This document shows positions 8,967 to 18,882 of a DNA stretch of 64,000 bases, one piece after another. Source of the DNA: Campylobacter armoricus (GTDB lineage Bacteria; Campylobacterota; Campylobacteria; Campylobacterales; Campylobacteraceae); the NCBI RefSeq assembly GCF_013372105.1, contig NZ_CP053825.1, forward strand, positions 1,364,001 through 1,428,000, read 5' to 3'. Numbering within the stretch: position 1 is the stretch's first letter; each line of letters starts with the position of its first letter. The notes under the pieces are model-generated. The model saw only the letters and a list, made by a program, of their open reading frames with translations, searched no databases and was not told where the DNA came from. The position numbers were made by a program, and so were the translations under genes.

Positions 8967-9664
8967 TTTTTTCTTGCAATAAACATAGAGCAAACACCAA
9001 AACTAAAGCTTTTATACTCTAGCATTTCAAAATATTCTTTCAATTCTTCAATAAAGTCTTCTTTGCTTAAAAAATCTTCTATAGAATTTGGTAAATACTC
9101 ATATGCACTATAATTTTTACTGATAAAACCGCCTATTTTTGGCAAAATATTTTTTAAATAAAAATCTCTACAAGTTGCTATAAAACCACCTTGCTCCCTT
9201 TTTGTAAATTCAAGTACAAGTAAAATACCATTCTTTTTCAATACTCTTGCAAATTCTTTTATAGCTTTTTTCCTATCTACTACATTGCGTATGCCATAAC
9301 TTATACTTATGATATCTGCACTTTCATTTTCAAGTGGAAGCTCTTGTGCTTTTGCCTGTATAAAAGTTGCATTTGGGATTTTTTTCTTCGCCACTTCAAG
9401 CATACCTATACTTGGGTCTATACCTTTGATATTAATAATATTTTTATTTGATTTTAAAGCTTGATTTTGCCACTCTATGATCATATCGCCTGTTCCACAA
9501 GCTATATCTATAATATCAAGTTCATTGTTAGAATACTTAAAAACACCTAAACAAGCTTTTTTTCTCCAACTCACATCACTTCCAAAGCTTAAAATTCTAT
9601 TAGTTTTATCATAAGTTGGTGCTATATCATCAAACATTTTAACTATTTTTTCTTGCTTTTGCAT
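8963..9664 (-). CDS. ubiE: demethylmenaquinone methyltransferase
   Basis: 233-residue SAM-dependent methyltransferase of the UbiE/MenG family, acting on the menaquinone ring. It shows the family N-terminus VKMFDDIAPTYDKTNRILSFG, the SAM-binding DIACGTGDM, the post-II motif ISYGIRNV and the conserved LEFTK. Campylobacter respires with menaquinones, so MenG activity is more likely than ubiquinone synthesis. It overlaps xseA by four bases and sits 7 bp after the CYTH-like gene, in the same transcription unit as perR. Confidence 0.95.
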   Translation of the reverse strand: MQKQEKIVKMFDDIAPTYDKTNRILSFGSDVSWRKKACLGVFKYSNNELDIIDIACGTGDMIIEWQNQALKSNKNIINIKGIDPSIGMLEVAKKKIPNATFIQAKAQELPLENESADIISISYGIRNVVDRKKAIKEFARVLKKNGILLVLEFTKREQGGFIATCRDFYLKNILPKIGGFISKNYSAYEYLPNSIEDFLSKEDFIEELKEYFEMLEYKSFSFGVCSMFIARKK

Positions 9665-9671
9665 ATTTATC

Positions 9672-10859
9672 CTAACTATATATTTTTAACTTAATGATAC
9701 TTTTATTGATTTTTTTAATTGTTTTATTACAATTAAGAAGAATATTTTCTAATTTATTATATCTAAAATATAATTTTAATTTATTGATACTTTTTTCTTC
9801 AAACATTGTTGCAAAATTACATAATAAAAAATTAATTTTATCTATTTCTTTTTCAATATTTGATTGGGATTTTACAATTTTTTTCTTTAAAAAAACTAAT
9901 TCTTTTCTTAGTTTAAAGGCCACCAAAGACTTTAAAATTTGATCTCTTTCACCTTGATAAAATTCACAATCATTTTTTAAAATAAAATCTATATCTAAAA
10001 AGATATTCTCTATTTTTTTTCCACTTAAAATAAAAACATATTTTTCCAAATCAATTTCATATGTTTTATCTACATCAATTTGCTCTGCTAATGCCAAAAA
10101 AATATTTTTAAGTTTTTCCATAATGTTTTTTTCAAAAATATTATGGAAAATTTCTAAAAAAATATTAATTTGATAAAGGTTTAAAGAGAATTGTTTAATA
10201 GAATTTACATTTACATTTTGTAAAAATTGGATTTTATCATTTTTTAATCTTTTTAAAAGAACGAAAAGTAAAATTTTACAAGCTACAAAACTTTGAATCT
10301 GACTTGGAAAATTTAAATCAATATCTTCTTGCTTATCTAAAATTTTAATAATTTTAGTGCTATTAAAAATTTTTGAAAAATCTCCATATAATGCTAAATT
10401 TTTGGTATAAAATTTTTCATTGTCTGTAATTTCTTTGTAATTTTTAAAAAAATGAGGTAAACTAAAATGTTTTGCCTTTTCAAAAGTAGGAAAAATAATC
10501 TTTAAAATCACCAAATCTTGCAAATTATCTCTAAATTTATAAATATAAAATTTTAATTCATTAATTTCAAAACAGATTCTAGTTTTATTGATAATATTTC
10601 CTATAGCTTTTTTATATTGGTGTTGAAAATCTTTTTTAGAAATTTCATAAGTTTTTTTATCTAAAATATCATGTAACTTATAAAGTGAAAACCGATAATA
10701 ATTTTGATTTATTTTTTTATATTTAATATCACAAAAAGGATTTATACGCGTAAAAAAAACGCGTATTTTATCTTTAGAATAGGCAATTTTTTCATTATTT
10801 AAAATTTTTAAAAAATCATCATTTGGGAGTAAAAAGCGTCTTTGAACTTCACAAACCAT
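9672..10859 (-). CDS. degenerate CYTH/CHAD-like protein of unknown function
   Basis: About 395 residues, very rich in Lys, Ile, Phe and Asn. The N-terminus EVQRRFLLPNDDF resembles the CYTH opening ExExK-F-L. The later RICFEINELKFYIYKFRDNLQDLVILKIIFPTFEKAKHF resembles the CYTH strand pair usually ending in E-V-E-F. The helical C-terminal half (SIKQFSLNLYQINIFLEIFHNIF...) resembles CHAD domains. Most catalytic acidic residues of CYTH triphosphatases and the basic/His residues of CHAD are missing, so enzymatic activity is doubtful. I chose the start at EVQRR just after the perR stop; a start nine codons earlier would overlap perR. It occupies the place of Cj0323 in the C. jejuni order. The domain call is tentative. 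Confidence 0.6.
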   Translation of the reverse strand: MVCEVQRRFLLPNDDFLKILNNEKIAYSKDKIRVFFTRINPFCDIKYKKINQNYYRFSLYKLHDILDKKTYEISKKDFQHQYKKAIGNIINKTRICFEINELKFYIYKFRDNLQDLVILKIIFPTFEKAKHFSLPHFFKNYKEITDNEKFYTKNLALYGDFSKIFNSTKIIKILDKQEDIDLNFPSQIQSFVACKILLFVLLKRLKNDKIQFLQNVNVNSIKQFSLNLYQINIFLEIFHNIFEKNIMEKLKNIFLALAEQIDVDKTYEIDLEKYVFILSGKKIENIFLDIDFILKNDCEFYQGERDQILKSLVAFKLRKELVFLKKKIVKSQSNIEKEIDKINFLLCNFATMFEEKSINKLKLYFRYNKLENILLNCNKTIKKINKSIIKLKIYS

Positions 10860-10860
10860 T

Positions 10861-11274
10861 TTATTTTTTACAAGCTTTACAACCATTTACATAAGCAAAT
10901 ACACCTAAATAATCAATAATATTTCCAATTTTTTTCTCAAGATCTTCTTGATACTTGCTAAGACCACTATCTTCATAGCACACATCTTCTATATAATTAC
11001 ATTTGCTACAGATTACATGAATATGAGGATATTCATAAATATCATAACAAGTTTTTTGATTTGGGGTATTAATTTCTACTACTAAACCTTGCTCTTTTAA
11101 AGTATTTAAATTTTTATATACGGTTGCCAAAGAAATTGATGGATATTCTTCTTTTATGCTTTCGTATAAAGATTCAATATTAGGATGCTCATGGCGTTGT
11201 AAAATTTTTAAAATACAAAGTCTTTGTGGAGTAGCTTTTAAATCACAATTTTTAAGCATTTGAATAAGTTCCAT
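10861..11274 (-). CDS. perR: peroxide-stress regulator PerR (Fur family)
   Basis: 137-residue winged-helix metalloregulator that represses peroxide-defence genes. The DNA-binding half contains KATPQRLCILKILQRHEHPN and the recognition helix SLATVYKNLNTLKEQGLV. The C-terminal half has the regulatory HIHVICSKC site and structural zinc cysteines C-x-x-C twice (CSKC and CKAC). Length and position between dxs and the CYTH-like gene match C. jejuni PerR. The 80 bases between perR and dxs are very AT-rich and must hold its promoter; autoregulation is known in C. jejuni, but I cannot define a box here. Confidence 0.93.
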   Translation of the reverse strand: MELIQMLKNCDLKATPQRLCILKILQRHEHPNIESLYESIKEEYPSISLATVYKNLNTLKEQGLVVEINTPNQKTCYDIYEYPHIHVICSKCNYIEDVCYEDSGLSKYQEDLEKKIGNIIDYLGVFAYVNGCKACKK

Positions 11275-11356
11275 AATAATTCTCCAAATATTTTTTTGTT
11301 TAGTATAACAATTTTTTTATAAAAAAATAATTATATTAAAGGATATTTTTTATCTC

Positions 11357-13186
11357 TTAATAAAATTTAATTTTTTGACATATTGAATTTATATCAAGTT
11401 TTAAAGATTCTTCCACTTCACTAGTTTTACCATGTGTTATAAAATGATCATCATATTCGAAACTGACTAACTTTATATGGTGTAAATTTTCATTTTGTAA
11501 AAAATTTGCTATTATACTACCTACACCACCTATTTTAACACTATCTGAAAAAATAAACCAAATTTTTGTATTTTGTGCTAATTGCCTTAAGAGTTCCTCA
11601 TCTATAGGTTTGATAAAAACTAGATCCACTAAACTCGCATAGTCTTTTCCAAGCTCATCTAAAACAAACTTTGCTTTACCCACTCCTTGTCCAAAACCTA
11701 AAAATACTCTATCGCTTTGCGTTTTAGATAAAATTTGAGCTTTTCCTAGATTAATTTCACAAGAAGTAAATTCATTGCTTAATAAAAAATTTCCTCTAGG
11801 ATAACGAAAAGCAAAAACACCTTGATGAAAATAAGCATATTCCATAATTTTTTGCATCATTGCTTCATCTCTTGGAGCAGCTATGGTTACATTAGGTATA
11901 GCACTTAAAAAACTTACATCAAAAATTCCTTGATGAGTTTCTCCATCTTCACCCACAATTCCAGCCCTATCCATAGCAATAACTACATTTAAATTCATAA
12001 TCGCACAATCATGGATTACTTGATCATAAGCTCTTTGCATAAATGTGCTATAAATAGCAATAAATGGTTTAAAACCTTCTTTTGCCATAGCAGCCATTGA
12101 AGTAACTGCATGTTGTTCTGCAATAGCTACATCCCAAAAACGCTCTGGATATTTTTCTATAAGTTTATCAAGTCCTGTTCCGCTTGGCATAGCTGCTGTA
12201 ACACCGACTATATTGTCATATTTTTGAGCTAATTTTAAAAGAGTATTTGAAAAAATTTCGGTAGCAGATCTTGCATTTGAATTCTGTTTTAGACTTTCCC
12301 CGTTATTTCTATCAAAAGCACCAACTCCATGCCATTTTGCATTTTTACCTTCGGCTAAAGCAAAACCTTTCCCTTTTATAGTTTGCGCATGGACCACACA
12401 AGGTTTATTCATCGCTTTAGCTTGATTTAATGCATTAATAATCTCATTTAAGTTATGTCCATCTATAGGACCTATATATTCAAGCCCTAATTCTTCAAAC
12501 AAAAGTCCTGGCGTAATAAGCCTAAGACTTTCTTCGAAGCGTTTTGCCATATAAGATGCACCTTGAGGAAAATACTCCAAAAGATTTTCTATGCGTTTTT
12601 TAAATTTTTGATAAAACTGCGTTGCCATTGCCTGAGAAAGATATTTTGATATAGCACCTATTGGTTTTGAAATACTCATTTCATTATCATTTAAAATAAT
12701 TACACAAGGATATTCTCTATCGCCGAGCTCATTTAAAGCTTCATACGCCATTCCTGCACTTAGTGCACCATCCCCTATTAAAACTACAGGTAAGCGATCT
12801 TCATTTTTTAATTTTATGGCTTTACAAGCTCCTACCGCTAAAGATATAGAAGTGCTAGAGTGTCCTGCTACAAAATAATCTCCTTCATCAGGTTTTGTAT
12901 AGCCACTTAAACCATTAAATTGTCTTAAAGTATGAAAACAATTAATTTTATTGTTTAAAAGCTTATGTGGATAAGATTGGTGTGAAACATCAAAAATAAA
13001 AGGATCTTTTTGTGTATCAAAAACATAATGCATTCCAATACTAAGCTCCACAACTCCTAAATTTGAAGATAAATGCCCTCCATTTTTACTTACCGTATCT
13101 ATAATAATTTCACGCAAACTACAAGCTAAACTTTCTAGCTCTTTTATTTGCATATTTTTTATATTTAAATTATTTAAATCTATCAT
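11357..13186 (-). CDS. dxs: 1-deoxy-D-xylulose-5-phosphate synthase
   Basis: 609-residue thiamine-diphosphate enzyme that condenses pyruvate and glyceraldehyde-3-phosphate in the first step of the non-mevalonate isoprenoid pathway. Motifs seen: DVSHQSYPHKLL, GHSSTSISLAVGA, the ThDP-binding GDGALSAGMAYEALN...NDNEMSIS, the transketolase-type AIAEQHAVT and DRAGIVGEDGETHQGIFD. The start overlaps the fliH stop by four bases (ATGA), so it is translated from the flagellar transcript. Confidence 0.97.
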   Translation of the reverse strand: MIDLNNLNIKNMQIKELESLACSLREIIIDTVSKNGGHLSSNLGVVELSIGMHYVFDTQKDPFIFDVSHQSYPHKLLNNKINCFHTLRQFNGLSGYTKPDEGDYFVAGHSSTSISLAVGACKAIKLKNEDRLPVVLIGDGALSAGMAYEALNELGDREYPCVIILNDNEMSISKPIGAISKYLSQAMATQFYQKFKKRIENLLEYFPQGASYMAKRFEESLRLITPGLLFEELGLEYIGPIDGHNLNEIINALNQAKAMNKPCVVHAQTIKGKGFALAEGKNAKWHGVGAFDRNNGESLKQNSNARSATEIFSNTLLKLAQKYDNIVGVTAAMPSGTGLDKLIEKYPERFWDVAIAEQHAVTSMAAMAKEGFKPFIAIYSTFMQRAYDQVIHDCAIMNLNVVIAMDRAGIVGEDGETHQGIFDVSFLSAIPNVTIAAPRDEAMMQKIMEYAYFHQGVFAFRYPRGNFLLSNEFTSCEINLGKAQILSKTQSDRVFLGFGQGVGKAKFVLDELGKDYASLVDLVFIKPIDEELLRQLAQNTKIWFIFSDSVKIGGVGSIIANFLQNENLHHIKLVSFEYDDHFITHGKTSEVEESLKLDINSICQKIKFY

Positions 13187-13995
13187 TCATTAGCCATATT
13201 TTTTATTTTTTGCAAACGATTGTTAAGATTAGATTCTATATTGCCTGCATCAGACAATATTAAAATACTTCCTTTATTAATAGCATCATCAAGACTAAAT
13301 TTGATATTATTTTGTTCTTGTAAGTTGGTTTTAACATATTCAAAATCATTAGGATTTAATTTTAATTCTATTTTGGTAGCACTTTTAAGCTCATTCATAA
13401 GCTCTTTTGCTAAATTTAATGCTATAAGCGATGAATTTTCTTCAAGTTCTTTTGCAATAACTTCTTTTGCAATAATCACAGCAGTATCGGCTAATTCTTT
13501 TTCATTTTTAGATAAGAACTCATTTAAAGTTTGTATTGTATTTTCAAGTTTTTCTATGCTTTTTAGATATTTTTCCTTTAGATCTTCTAGCTCACTTTCA
13601 AATTTTTTTTGTGCATCTTCATAGCCTTCTTTGATATATTTTTCTTTTGCATGTTCTAATTCTGTATTTAATCGATTACTAAATTCTGCTTCTTGACTTT
13701 CTATTTGCATTTGCAACTTGATGATATTACCTGACATTTCATCAGTTTTTTTAAGCAAATCTTCCACGAAATCAGGTTGAATTTGTGGTTGAGCGGTTTG
13801 AACTTGATTTTCTACTACACTTAAATCTTCTGTAGTCACATTGTTTTGAATTGGAAGTGATTGTGATGATTGTTGATTTTCTTCTTGATTTAACTCTTCA
13901 TTAGAATTCATTTCACTCATTACTTTAAAATGATAGCCTTCTACAACATGACTTGCAATATTATTAGTTGAAATTACATTAGTTAATTTAGCCAT
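13183..13995 (-). CDS. fliH: flagellar assembly protein FliH
   Basis: About 270 residues; peripheral partner of the FliI ATPase in the flagellar type III export apparatus. It has a Gln/Asn-rich low-complexity N-terminus, a long charged coiled coil (KYIKEGYEDAQKKFESELEDLKEKY) and a C-terminal domain with VIIAKEVIAKELEENSSLIALNLAKELM and LNPNDFEYVK, as in FliH/V-ATPase E-type stalk proteins. The start could be the ATG four bases after fliG ends (chosen) or a TTG overlapping it. It lies between fliG and dxs in the long leftward unit. Confidence 0.9.
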   Translation of the reverse strand: MAKLTNVISTNNIASHVVEGYHFKVMSEMNSNEELNQEENQQSSQSLPIQNNVTTEDLSVVENQVQTAQPQIQPDFVEDLLKKTDEMSGNIIKLQMQIESQEAEFSNRLNTELEHAKEKYIKEGYEDAQKKFESELEDLKEKYLKSIEKLENTIQTLNEFLSKNEKELADTAVIIAKEVIAKELEENSSLIALNLAKELMNELKSATKIELKLNPNDFEYVKTNLQEQNNIKFSLDDAINKGSILILSDAGNIESNLNNRLQKIKNMANE

Positions 13996-13999
13996 AATC

Positions 14000-15028
14000 T
14001 TACTCAATCATCTCATCAGCCTCACCCACTTGGATAAGACCTTGTTCAGCTAGTTTTTGCACTACTTCAACAACTTTTCTTTGGGCTTCTTCCACATCTT
14101 TTACACGCACAGCGCCCAAAAATCCCATTTCTTCTACAAATGCTTCAGCTGCACGCGTAGACATATTGGACATAAATTTTTGTTTTAAATCCTCGCTTGC
14201 ACCTTTTAAACCTATCATTAAATCACGCTTATCAGCAGCTTTTAAAACCTCCCTAATTGCGTTAGTACTAAGTTGAGAAATATCATCAAAGGTAAACATT
14301 AGATCTTTAATAGTTGTAGCGAGTCTCTCATCACTTTGCTCAATATAAGAAAGCGTTGTTTTAGAAGCTTTTTGTCCTAAGCGATTAAGTACTTCAGCAA
14401 CTGCTCTTGGTCCACCCACTTCAACTTTATAAGAAGTAAGGCTTTCAAGTTTGCTTTCAAGTACAGCAGAAACTCTTTTAATAATAGATGGTGAAATATC
14501 TCCAAGATTTGCCATTCTTATTACAACTTCAGCTCTTAATTCATCGCTAAAATACTCTAAAGTTTCAGCAGCTTGAGTAGTATCCATATGTGCTAAAATC
14601 AAAGCTATGGTTTGCGGGTGTTCTTTAATAATAAAATCTGCAAGTTGTTGTGGTTTAATTTGAGAAAGATAGGCAAAATTTTGGTTATTTTCCATACTTT
14701 TGGTGAGTTTTTCTAAAATTTTATTTGCAATTTCAGGTCCAAAAGTTCTAAATAGAATTTCTTTAGCATATTCCAAACCACCACTTTTTAAATATTGGCT
14801 TGATTGAAGTAGGGTATAAAATTCTTCAAGAACAGCAGTTGCTACGGGCTTATCTACATTTTTTGCTAAAGCAATATAGCGAGAAATTTCAGTGATTACA
14901 TTTATATCCATATGAGAAAATAAAACCGTAGTTACATCTTCTCCAAGTTGGATTAAAAATATTGCGACCTTTTCTGGCATAGAAAGGTCATCATAAACCA
15001 TTTTTTGTTCTTCACTAAGCTTTATCAT
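14000..15028 (-). CDS. fliG: flagellar motor switch protein FliG
   Basis: 342-residue switch protein that transmits torque from the stators to the MS ring. It has the N-terminal FliF-binding part (MPEKVAIFLIQLGEDVTTVLFSHMD), a middle domain with the EHPQTIALILAHM motif, and a C-terminal domain with IKDLMFTFDDISQLS and DLMIGLKGASEDLKQKFMSNMSTRAAE carrying charged torque residues. Its start shares one base with the fliF stop, implying coupled translation. Confidence 0.97.
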   Translation of the reverse strand: MIKLSEEQKMVYDDLSMPEKVAIFLIQLGEDVTTVLFSHMDINVITEISRYIALAKNVDKPVATAVLEEFYTLLQSSQYLKSGGLEYAKEILFRTFGPEIANKILEKLTKSMENNQNFAYLSQIKPQQLADFIIKEHPQTIALILAHMDTTQAAETLEYFSDELRAEVVIRMANLGDISPSIIKRVSAVLESKLESLTSYKVEVGGPRAVAEVLNRLGQKASKTTLSYIEQSDERLATTIKDLMFTFDDISQLSTNAIREVLKAADKRDLMIGLKGASEDLKQKFMSNMSTRAAEAFVEEMGFLGAVRVKDVEEAQRKVVEVVQKLAEQGLIQVGEADEMIE

Positions 15029-16713
15029 TAAATATCCTTCTCACCAAATTCAGCTTCATTTTCAACAAGCTTTTGCAACAACAATGCTACTTCTTCGCCT
15101 TTTTCATTTGCAACTGCTCTTAATTTCTCAAGTAAAACATCATATTGTAATGCATCTTCATCAAAATTATCTCCAAAACCAAGCTGCTCTTCCACTTTCC
15201 TTCTTGCTGCATTAAATTTCTCAATCGCATCTTCTGCTTCATCAATGACTTGTCCATCTTTTCCTTCCATTTCTTCCTCAAGCTTAATATCTGCAAGCAT
15301 TTTTTGAGAAAATGGAACAATAACCTTTTTGTAAAAAATGAAAAGTAAAATTGCTGCAAATACATACTTAACAGGTGGAATAAATGGTTCAACAAATCTT
15401 GAATAAAAAGTTTGCACTTTATTTTCAACTTTAGCTGTTCTATGAAATTCCAAATTATTTACTTCAACTGCATCACCCCTAGCAAGATTAAATCCTATAG
15501 CACCTTTAGTAAGATTTTCAATAGCTTTAATTTCTTTATCATTCAAAGGAACATATTCATTGGTGATATTTCCTTGATCATCTGTGATAACTTTATATTT
15601 TCCATCCACTACAACTGCTGCAGAAATTCTTTTAACAGTTGCAAATTGCTTAGTGGTATTAGTAATTTTTTTAGAAATTTCATTATTAGTTGTGGTTTGA
15701 TTTTTAGTGTAAATCTCACGCGCACCTTTATCGTCTAAACCTTCTACAGGTCCTATATTTGAAACAGCTCCTGGCACACCTTGGATTTCCTTATCTTTAT
15801 AACCTTCTTTGTGTTCTTCTAAAGTTTGCTCACTACGCACAACGGTGTTTGGATCATATACTTCACTTTGTGATTCTTCCTTAGAAAAATCATAATCGAT
15901 GCTAACCTTTGCCACTACTCTATCATATCCACCTGCAAAAGGAGCAATAGAAGCGACAATTTTTTGCTCTAATTCATATTCTTGATCTCTTTTATATTTA
16001 ATCTGTGCTGCAATTAAATCACTTTCAAAAGCACCTTCATCATCTAAAGGAATACCCTTTTGATCCATAATTTTTACATTTTCAGGAGTAAGCTTTGTTA
16101 CCGAAGAGGCAATTAAATTTTTAATCCCCATAATTTGCTTTTTATTAAGCTTTAAACCTTCTTTTATCGTCAAAGCTACTGAAGCTGTTGGTGGGACTTG
16201 TTGTTGGGTAAAAAGTGTATCTTTGGCAAAAGCAATATGCACAGTTGCACTATGAATAGGTTCTAAACTTTCAATCGTTCTAGCAAGCTCACCTTCCAAT
16301 GCTCTTTGATATTTTACTTTTTGCTCAGCCTCTGTTGCTCCAAATTCTTGCTTGTCAAAAAGTTCAAAACCAACTTTATTATCCTTAGGAAGCAACCCCG
16401 CAGAAGCAACAGCTAAACGCTGTTTATACACTTGATCATTTGGGACCAAAATAGTTCCTTCATTTCGTAAAATATAAGGAACTCCACTTTTTTCAAGTTG
16501 AGTAACTATCATCGCCGAATCACTAGTATTGGCATTTTCAAATAATACCGAATATCCAGCTTCACTAGCCACAGTAGAACCACTTCTAAAAAGGGTTAAA
16601 AATACTAAAAATCCAACTACAACTACAATAGAAGCGGCAATAATAATACGCTGTCTTAAACTTAAATTTTGATAAAGTTGACCAACTTGGTGCAGTATAG
16701 TTTTATAATCCAT
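15028..16713 (-). CDS. fliF: flagellar MS-ring protein FliF
   Basis: 561-residue inner-membrane protein forming the MS ring of the flagellar basal body. The N-terminal membrane helix (IIIAASIVVVVGFLVFLTLF, ~24-43) is followed by ring-building motifs (YSVLFENANTSDSAMIVTQLEKSGVPY, LEGELARTIESLEPIHSATVHIA). A long variable periplasmic segment is followed by a second helix (PPVKYVFAAILLFIFYKKVIVPF, ~445) and a C-terminal FliG-binding acidic tail. It starts 14 bp after hisC, so flagellar assembly genes ride on an amino-acid-synthesis operon. Confidence 0.97.
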   Translation of the reverse strand: MDYKTILHQVGQLYQNLSLRQRIIIAASIVVVVGFLVFLTLFRSGSTVASEAGYSVLFENANTSDSAMIVTQLEKSGVPYILRNEGTILVPNDQVYKQRLAVASAGLLPKDNKVGFELFDKQEFGATEAEQKVKYQRALEGELARTIESLEPIHSATVHIAFAKDTLFTQQQVPPTASVALTIKEGLKLNKKQIMGIKNLIASSVTKLTPENVKIMDQKGIPLDDEGAFESDLIAAQIKYKRDQEYELEQKIVASIAPFAGGYDRVVAKVSIDYDFSKEESQSEVYDPNTVVRSEQTLEEHKEGYKDKEIQGVPGAVSNIGPVEGLDDKGAREIYTKNQTTTNNEISKKITNTTKQFATVKRISAAVVVDGKYKVITDDQGNITNEYVPLNDKEIKAIENLTKGAIGFNLARGDAVEVNNLEFHRTAKVENKVQTFYSRFVEPFIPPVKYVFAAILLFIFYKKVIVPFSQKMLADIKLEEEMEGKDGQVIDEAEDAIEKFNAARRKVEEQLGFGDNFDEDALQYDVLLEKLRAVANEKGEEVALLLQKLVENEAEFGEKDI

Positions 16714-16727
16714 TTATTTCCTACAAA

Positions 16728-17819
16728 CTAAAAATTTTTAGAAAATTCTTCAAAAAACCTTGAATTTTCATATGCTGTTCCCATGCTTATACGCACAGCA
16801 TTTAAACCATAACTTTGTAAATTTCTTATTATTATACCTTTTTTAAGCAATTTTTCAGATAAATCTGTGCTATTTTTTTCATCAAAAAAATAAGTTATAA
16901 AATTTGTATAGCTTGGAATATATTTTATGTCATATTTTTTAGCAAAATCTTCATATAATTTCATTTGTGAAAAATTATTTTCTAAAGTTTTTTGCACAAA
17001 CCCTCCATCATTTAAAGCTGCAACAGCTGCTTTTAAACTTAGATTAGTTACATTAAATGGTGCTCTTAATTTATAAAATGCATTGATAATTTCTTTGCAA
17101 GCTATACCATAACCTACTCTCATACCACCTAAACCATAAAGCTTAGAAAAAGTTCCTAGATACACAACATTTTGAAATTTATGGATTAATTCTTTAGGAT
17201 TGATATGTTTTTTACTATCTTTAAACGAAGCAAATTCATTATACGCTCCATCAATAGCCACCAAACAATCTTCATCAATTTTTTTTATAAATTCAAAAAC
17301 ATCATCTGCATCTAAACACTCTCCTAAAGGATTATTTGGCAAACACAAAAAAATCACTTTTATTTCATTTTTATGCTTTTGATATAACTCATATAACTCG
17401 TTTAAATCATGTGTTAAACTCGGAGTTTTATAAACTTTAACTCCAAATTGTTTTGCATAAATTTCATACATAGCAAAACTAACCCCACATTGCAAATAAG
17501 CTTTAGAATGATCAAGTTTTGCATGCACAATATATTCTATAATTTGATCACTACCGCTACCTATAATGATATTTTCGTTTGAAATATTATATTTTTGAGA
17601 CAGAGATTGTTTTAATTCACTCATAGTATCATCAGGATATAAATGAGCCAAATGTGCATTATTTACAATAGCTTCTTTAGCTTTTTTACTTGTTCCATAA
17701 GGATTTTCATTGCTTGCTAATTTAATAACTTCTTTTAAACCATATTCTTTAGCAATTAATTCTATATCTTTGCCACTTTCATAAGTTTTAATAGCTTCTA
17801 AAAAAGGATTAAATTTCAT
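16728..17819 (-). CDS. hisC: histidinol-phosphate aminotransferase
   Basis: 363-residue class-I/II PLP aminotransferase of histidine synthesis; this branch may also act on aromatic substrates. Motifs seen: [51 protein letters not shown], the PLP-lysine segment [16 protein letters not shown] and a final VRISMGT. The start is the ATG at 17819, whose AGGAGA site (17825-17830) lies inside the end of pheA. A version starting nine codons earlier lacks such a site. It overlaps pheA by 11 bases. Confidence 0.95.
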   Translation of the reverse strand: MKFNPFLEAIKTYESGKDIELIAKEYGLKEVIKLASNENPYGTSKKAKEAIVNNAHLAHLYPDDTMSELKQSLSQKYNISNENIIIGSGSDQIIEYIVHAKLDHSKAYLQCGVSFAMYEIYAKQFGVKVYKTPSLTHDLNELYELYQKHKNEIKVIFLCLPNNPLGECLDADDVFEFIKKIDEDCLVAIDGAYNEFASFKDSKKHINPKELIHKFQNVVYLGTFSKLYGLGGMRVGYGIACKEIINAFYKLRAPFNVTNLSLKAAVAALNDGGFVQKTLENNFSQMKLYEDFAKKYDIKYIPSYTNFITYFFDEKNSTDLSEKLLKKGIIIRNLQSYGLNAVRISMGTAYENSRFFEEFSKNF

Positions 17820-18882
17820 TACTTTCTCCTGATAAATATGATCCAAGCCATTTTATATGTTCAGCTTTTTTTAAAACTCTTTGAACATTTTCATCATCAA
17901 TATGTCCTTCAAAATCTATATAAAAACTATGTACAAATTCTCTTGTTTTTATAGGGCGTGATTCAAGTTTTGTTAGATTAATTCCTTCTTTTTTAAACTC
18001 ATATAGCAAATCACTAAGCCCACCAGGTTTATGTGCAGCTAGTGCTAAAATAGAAGTTTTGCAATGAGGCATTTGTGGTATTTTAACATCACTTAAAATC
18101 AAAAATCTAGTGCGATTTGCCAAGTTATCTTCAATTGTTTCAAATAAAATAGGAACATTATAAAGCTTTGCTGCAATTTTAGAACAAATTGCAGCTGAAG
18201 AAATATCTTGTGAAGCAAGGTAAGCTGCATGAGCTGTCGATTTACTTGCTACAAATTCAACTTCACTTAAATCATGACTTTCTAAAAAATTTCTACATTG
18301 ATTATAACCTTGAGGGTGAGAATATATGCGTTTAATATCTTTTAAGTTCTCACTCATACTTATAAAAGAATGATGTATATCCATATAAATTTCAGCAAAA
18401 ATCTTTACATCTTCGTATTTTCCAAGACAATCAAGCGTAACACCGACTGCACCTGCTGTATTGTTTTCTATAGGCACCACTCCATACTTTGCTTCTTTGT
18501 GAGACAATTCTTTAAAAACATCTTCTATGTTTGCAAGTGGAATATAACGACTCATTGCACCAAAACGAGTTCTTGCTACTTGGTGTGTATAACTTCCTTC
18601 AGGTCCTAAATAAGCTATACTTTGAGGCATTTCTAGATTTCTTGATACGGCAAATATTTCTTGATAAATCGCTTCAATAGCATTTTGATCTAATAAACCA
18701 TGGTTGTAATTTTTAAGTCTATTTATAATAGCTCTTTCGCGCTCAGGTCTATAAATACTCCCACCTAAATTTTGTTTTATCACCCCTATGTCTTTAACAT
18801 GGAGCATTCTTTCATTAAGCAAAGTCAAAATTTTATCATCAATAGTATCGATTTTATTGCGTAATTTTTCTATCTCTTTCAT
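17809..18882 (-). CDS. pheA: bifunctional chorismate mutase / prephenate dehydratase
   Basis: 357 residues in the usual three-domain order. An AroQ-type chorismate mutase (residues ~1-85, [23 protein letters not shown]) is followed by a prephenate dehydratase domain ([35 protein letters not shown], with NRTRFLIL) and a C-terminal ACT domain with the phenylalanine-binding ESRP motif ([12 protein letters not shown]), pointing to feedback control by phenylalanine. It overlaps the upstream HAD gene by four bases and carries the hisC ribosome site in its 3' end. Confidence 0.97.
   Translation of the reverse strand: MKEIEKLRNKIDTIDDKILTLLNERMLHVKDIGVIKQNLGGSIYRPERERAIINRLKNYNHGLLDQNAIEAIYQEIFAVSRNLEMPQSIAYLGPEGSYTHQVARTRFGAMSRYIPLANIEDVFKELSHKEAKYGVVPIENNTAGAVGVTLDCLGKYEDVKIFAEIYMDIHHSFISMSENLKDIKRIYSHPQGYNQCRNFLESHDLSEVEFVASKSTAHAAYLASQDISSAAICSKIAAKLYNVPILFETIEDNLANRTRFLILSDVKIPQMPHCKTSILALAAHKPGGLSDLLYEFKKEGINLTKLESRPIKTREFVHSFYIDFEGHIDDENVQRVLKKAEHIKWLGSYLSGESNEI

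Noticed and set aside
13220..13624. 134-codon open frame opposite fliH
   Set aside because: Low-complexity Ser/Phe/Leu composition is the mirror of the Lys/Glu-rich coiled coil of fliH.
15120..15428. Open frame overlapping fliF on the same strand
   Set aside because: Shadow frame of the FliF C-terminus; no start signal and no recognisable domain.
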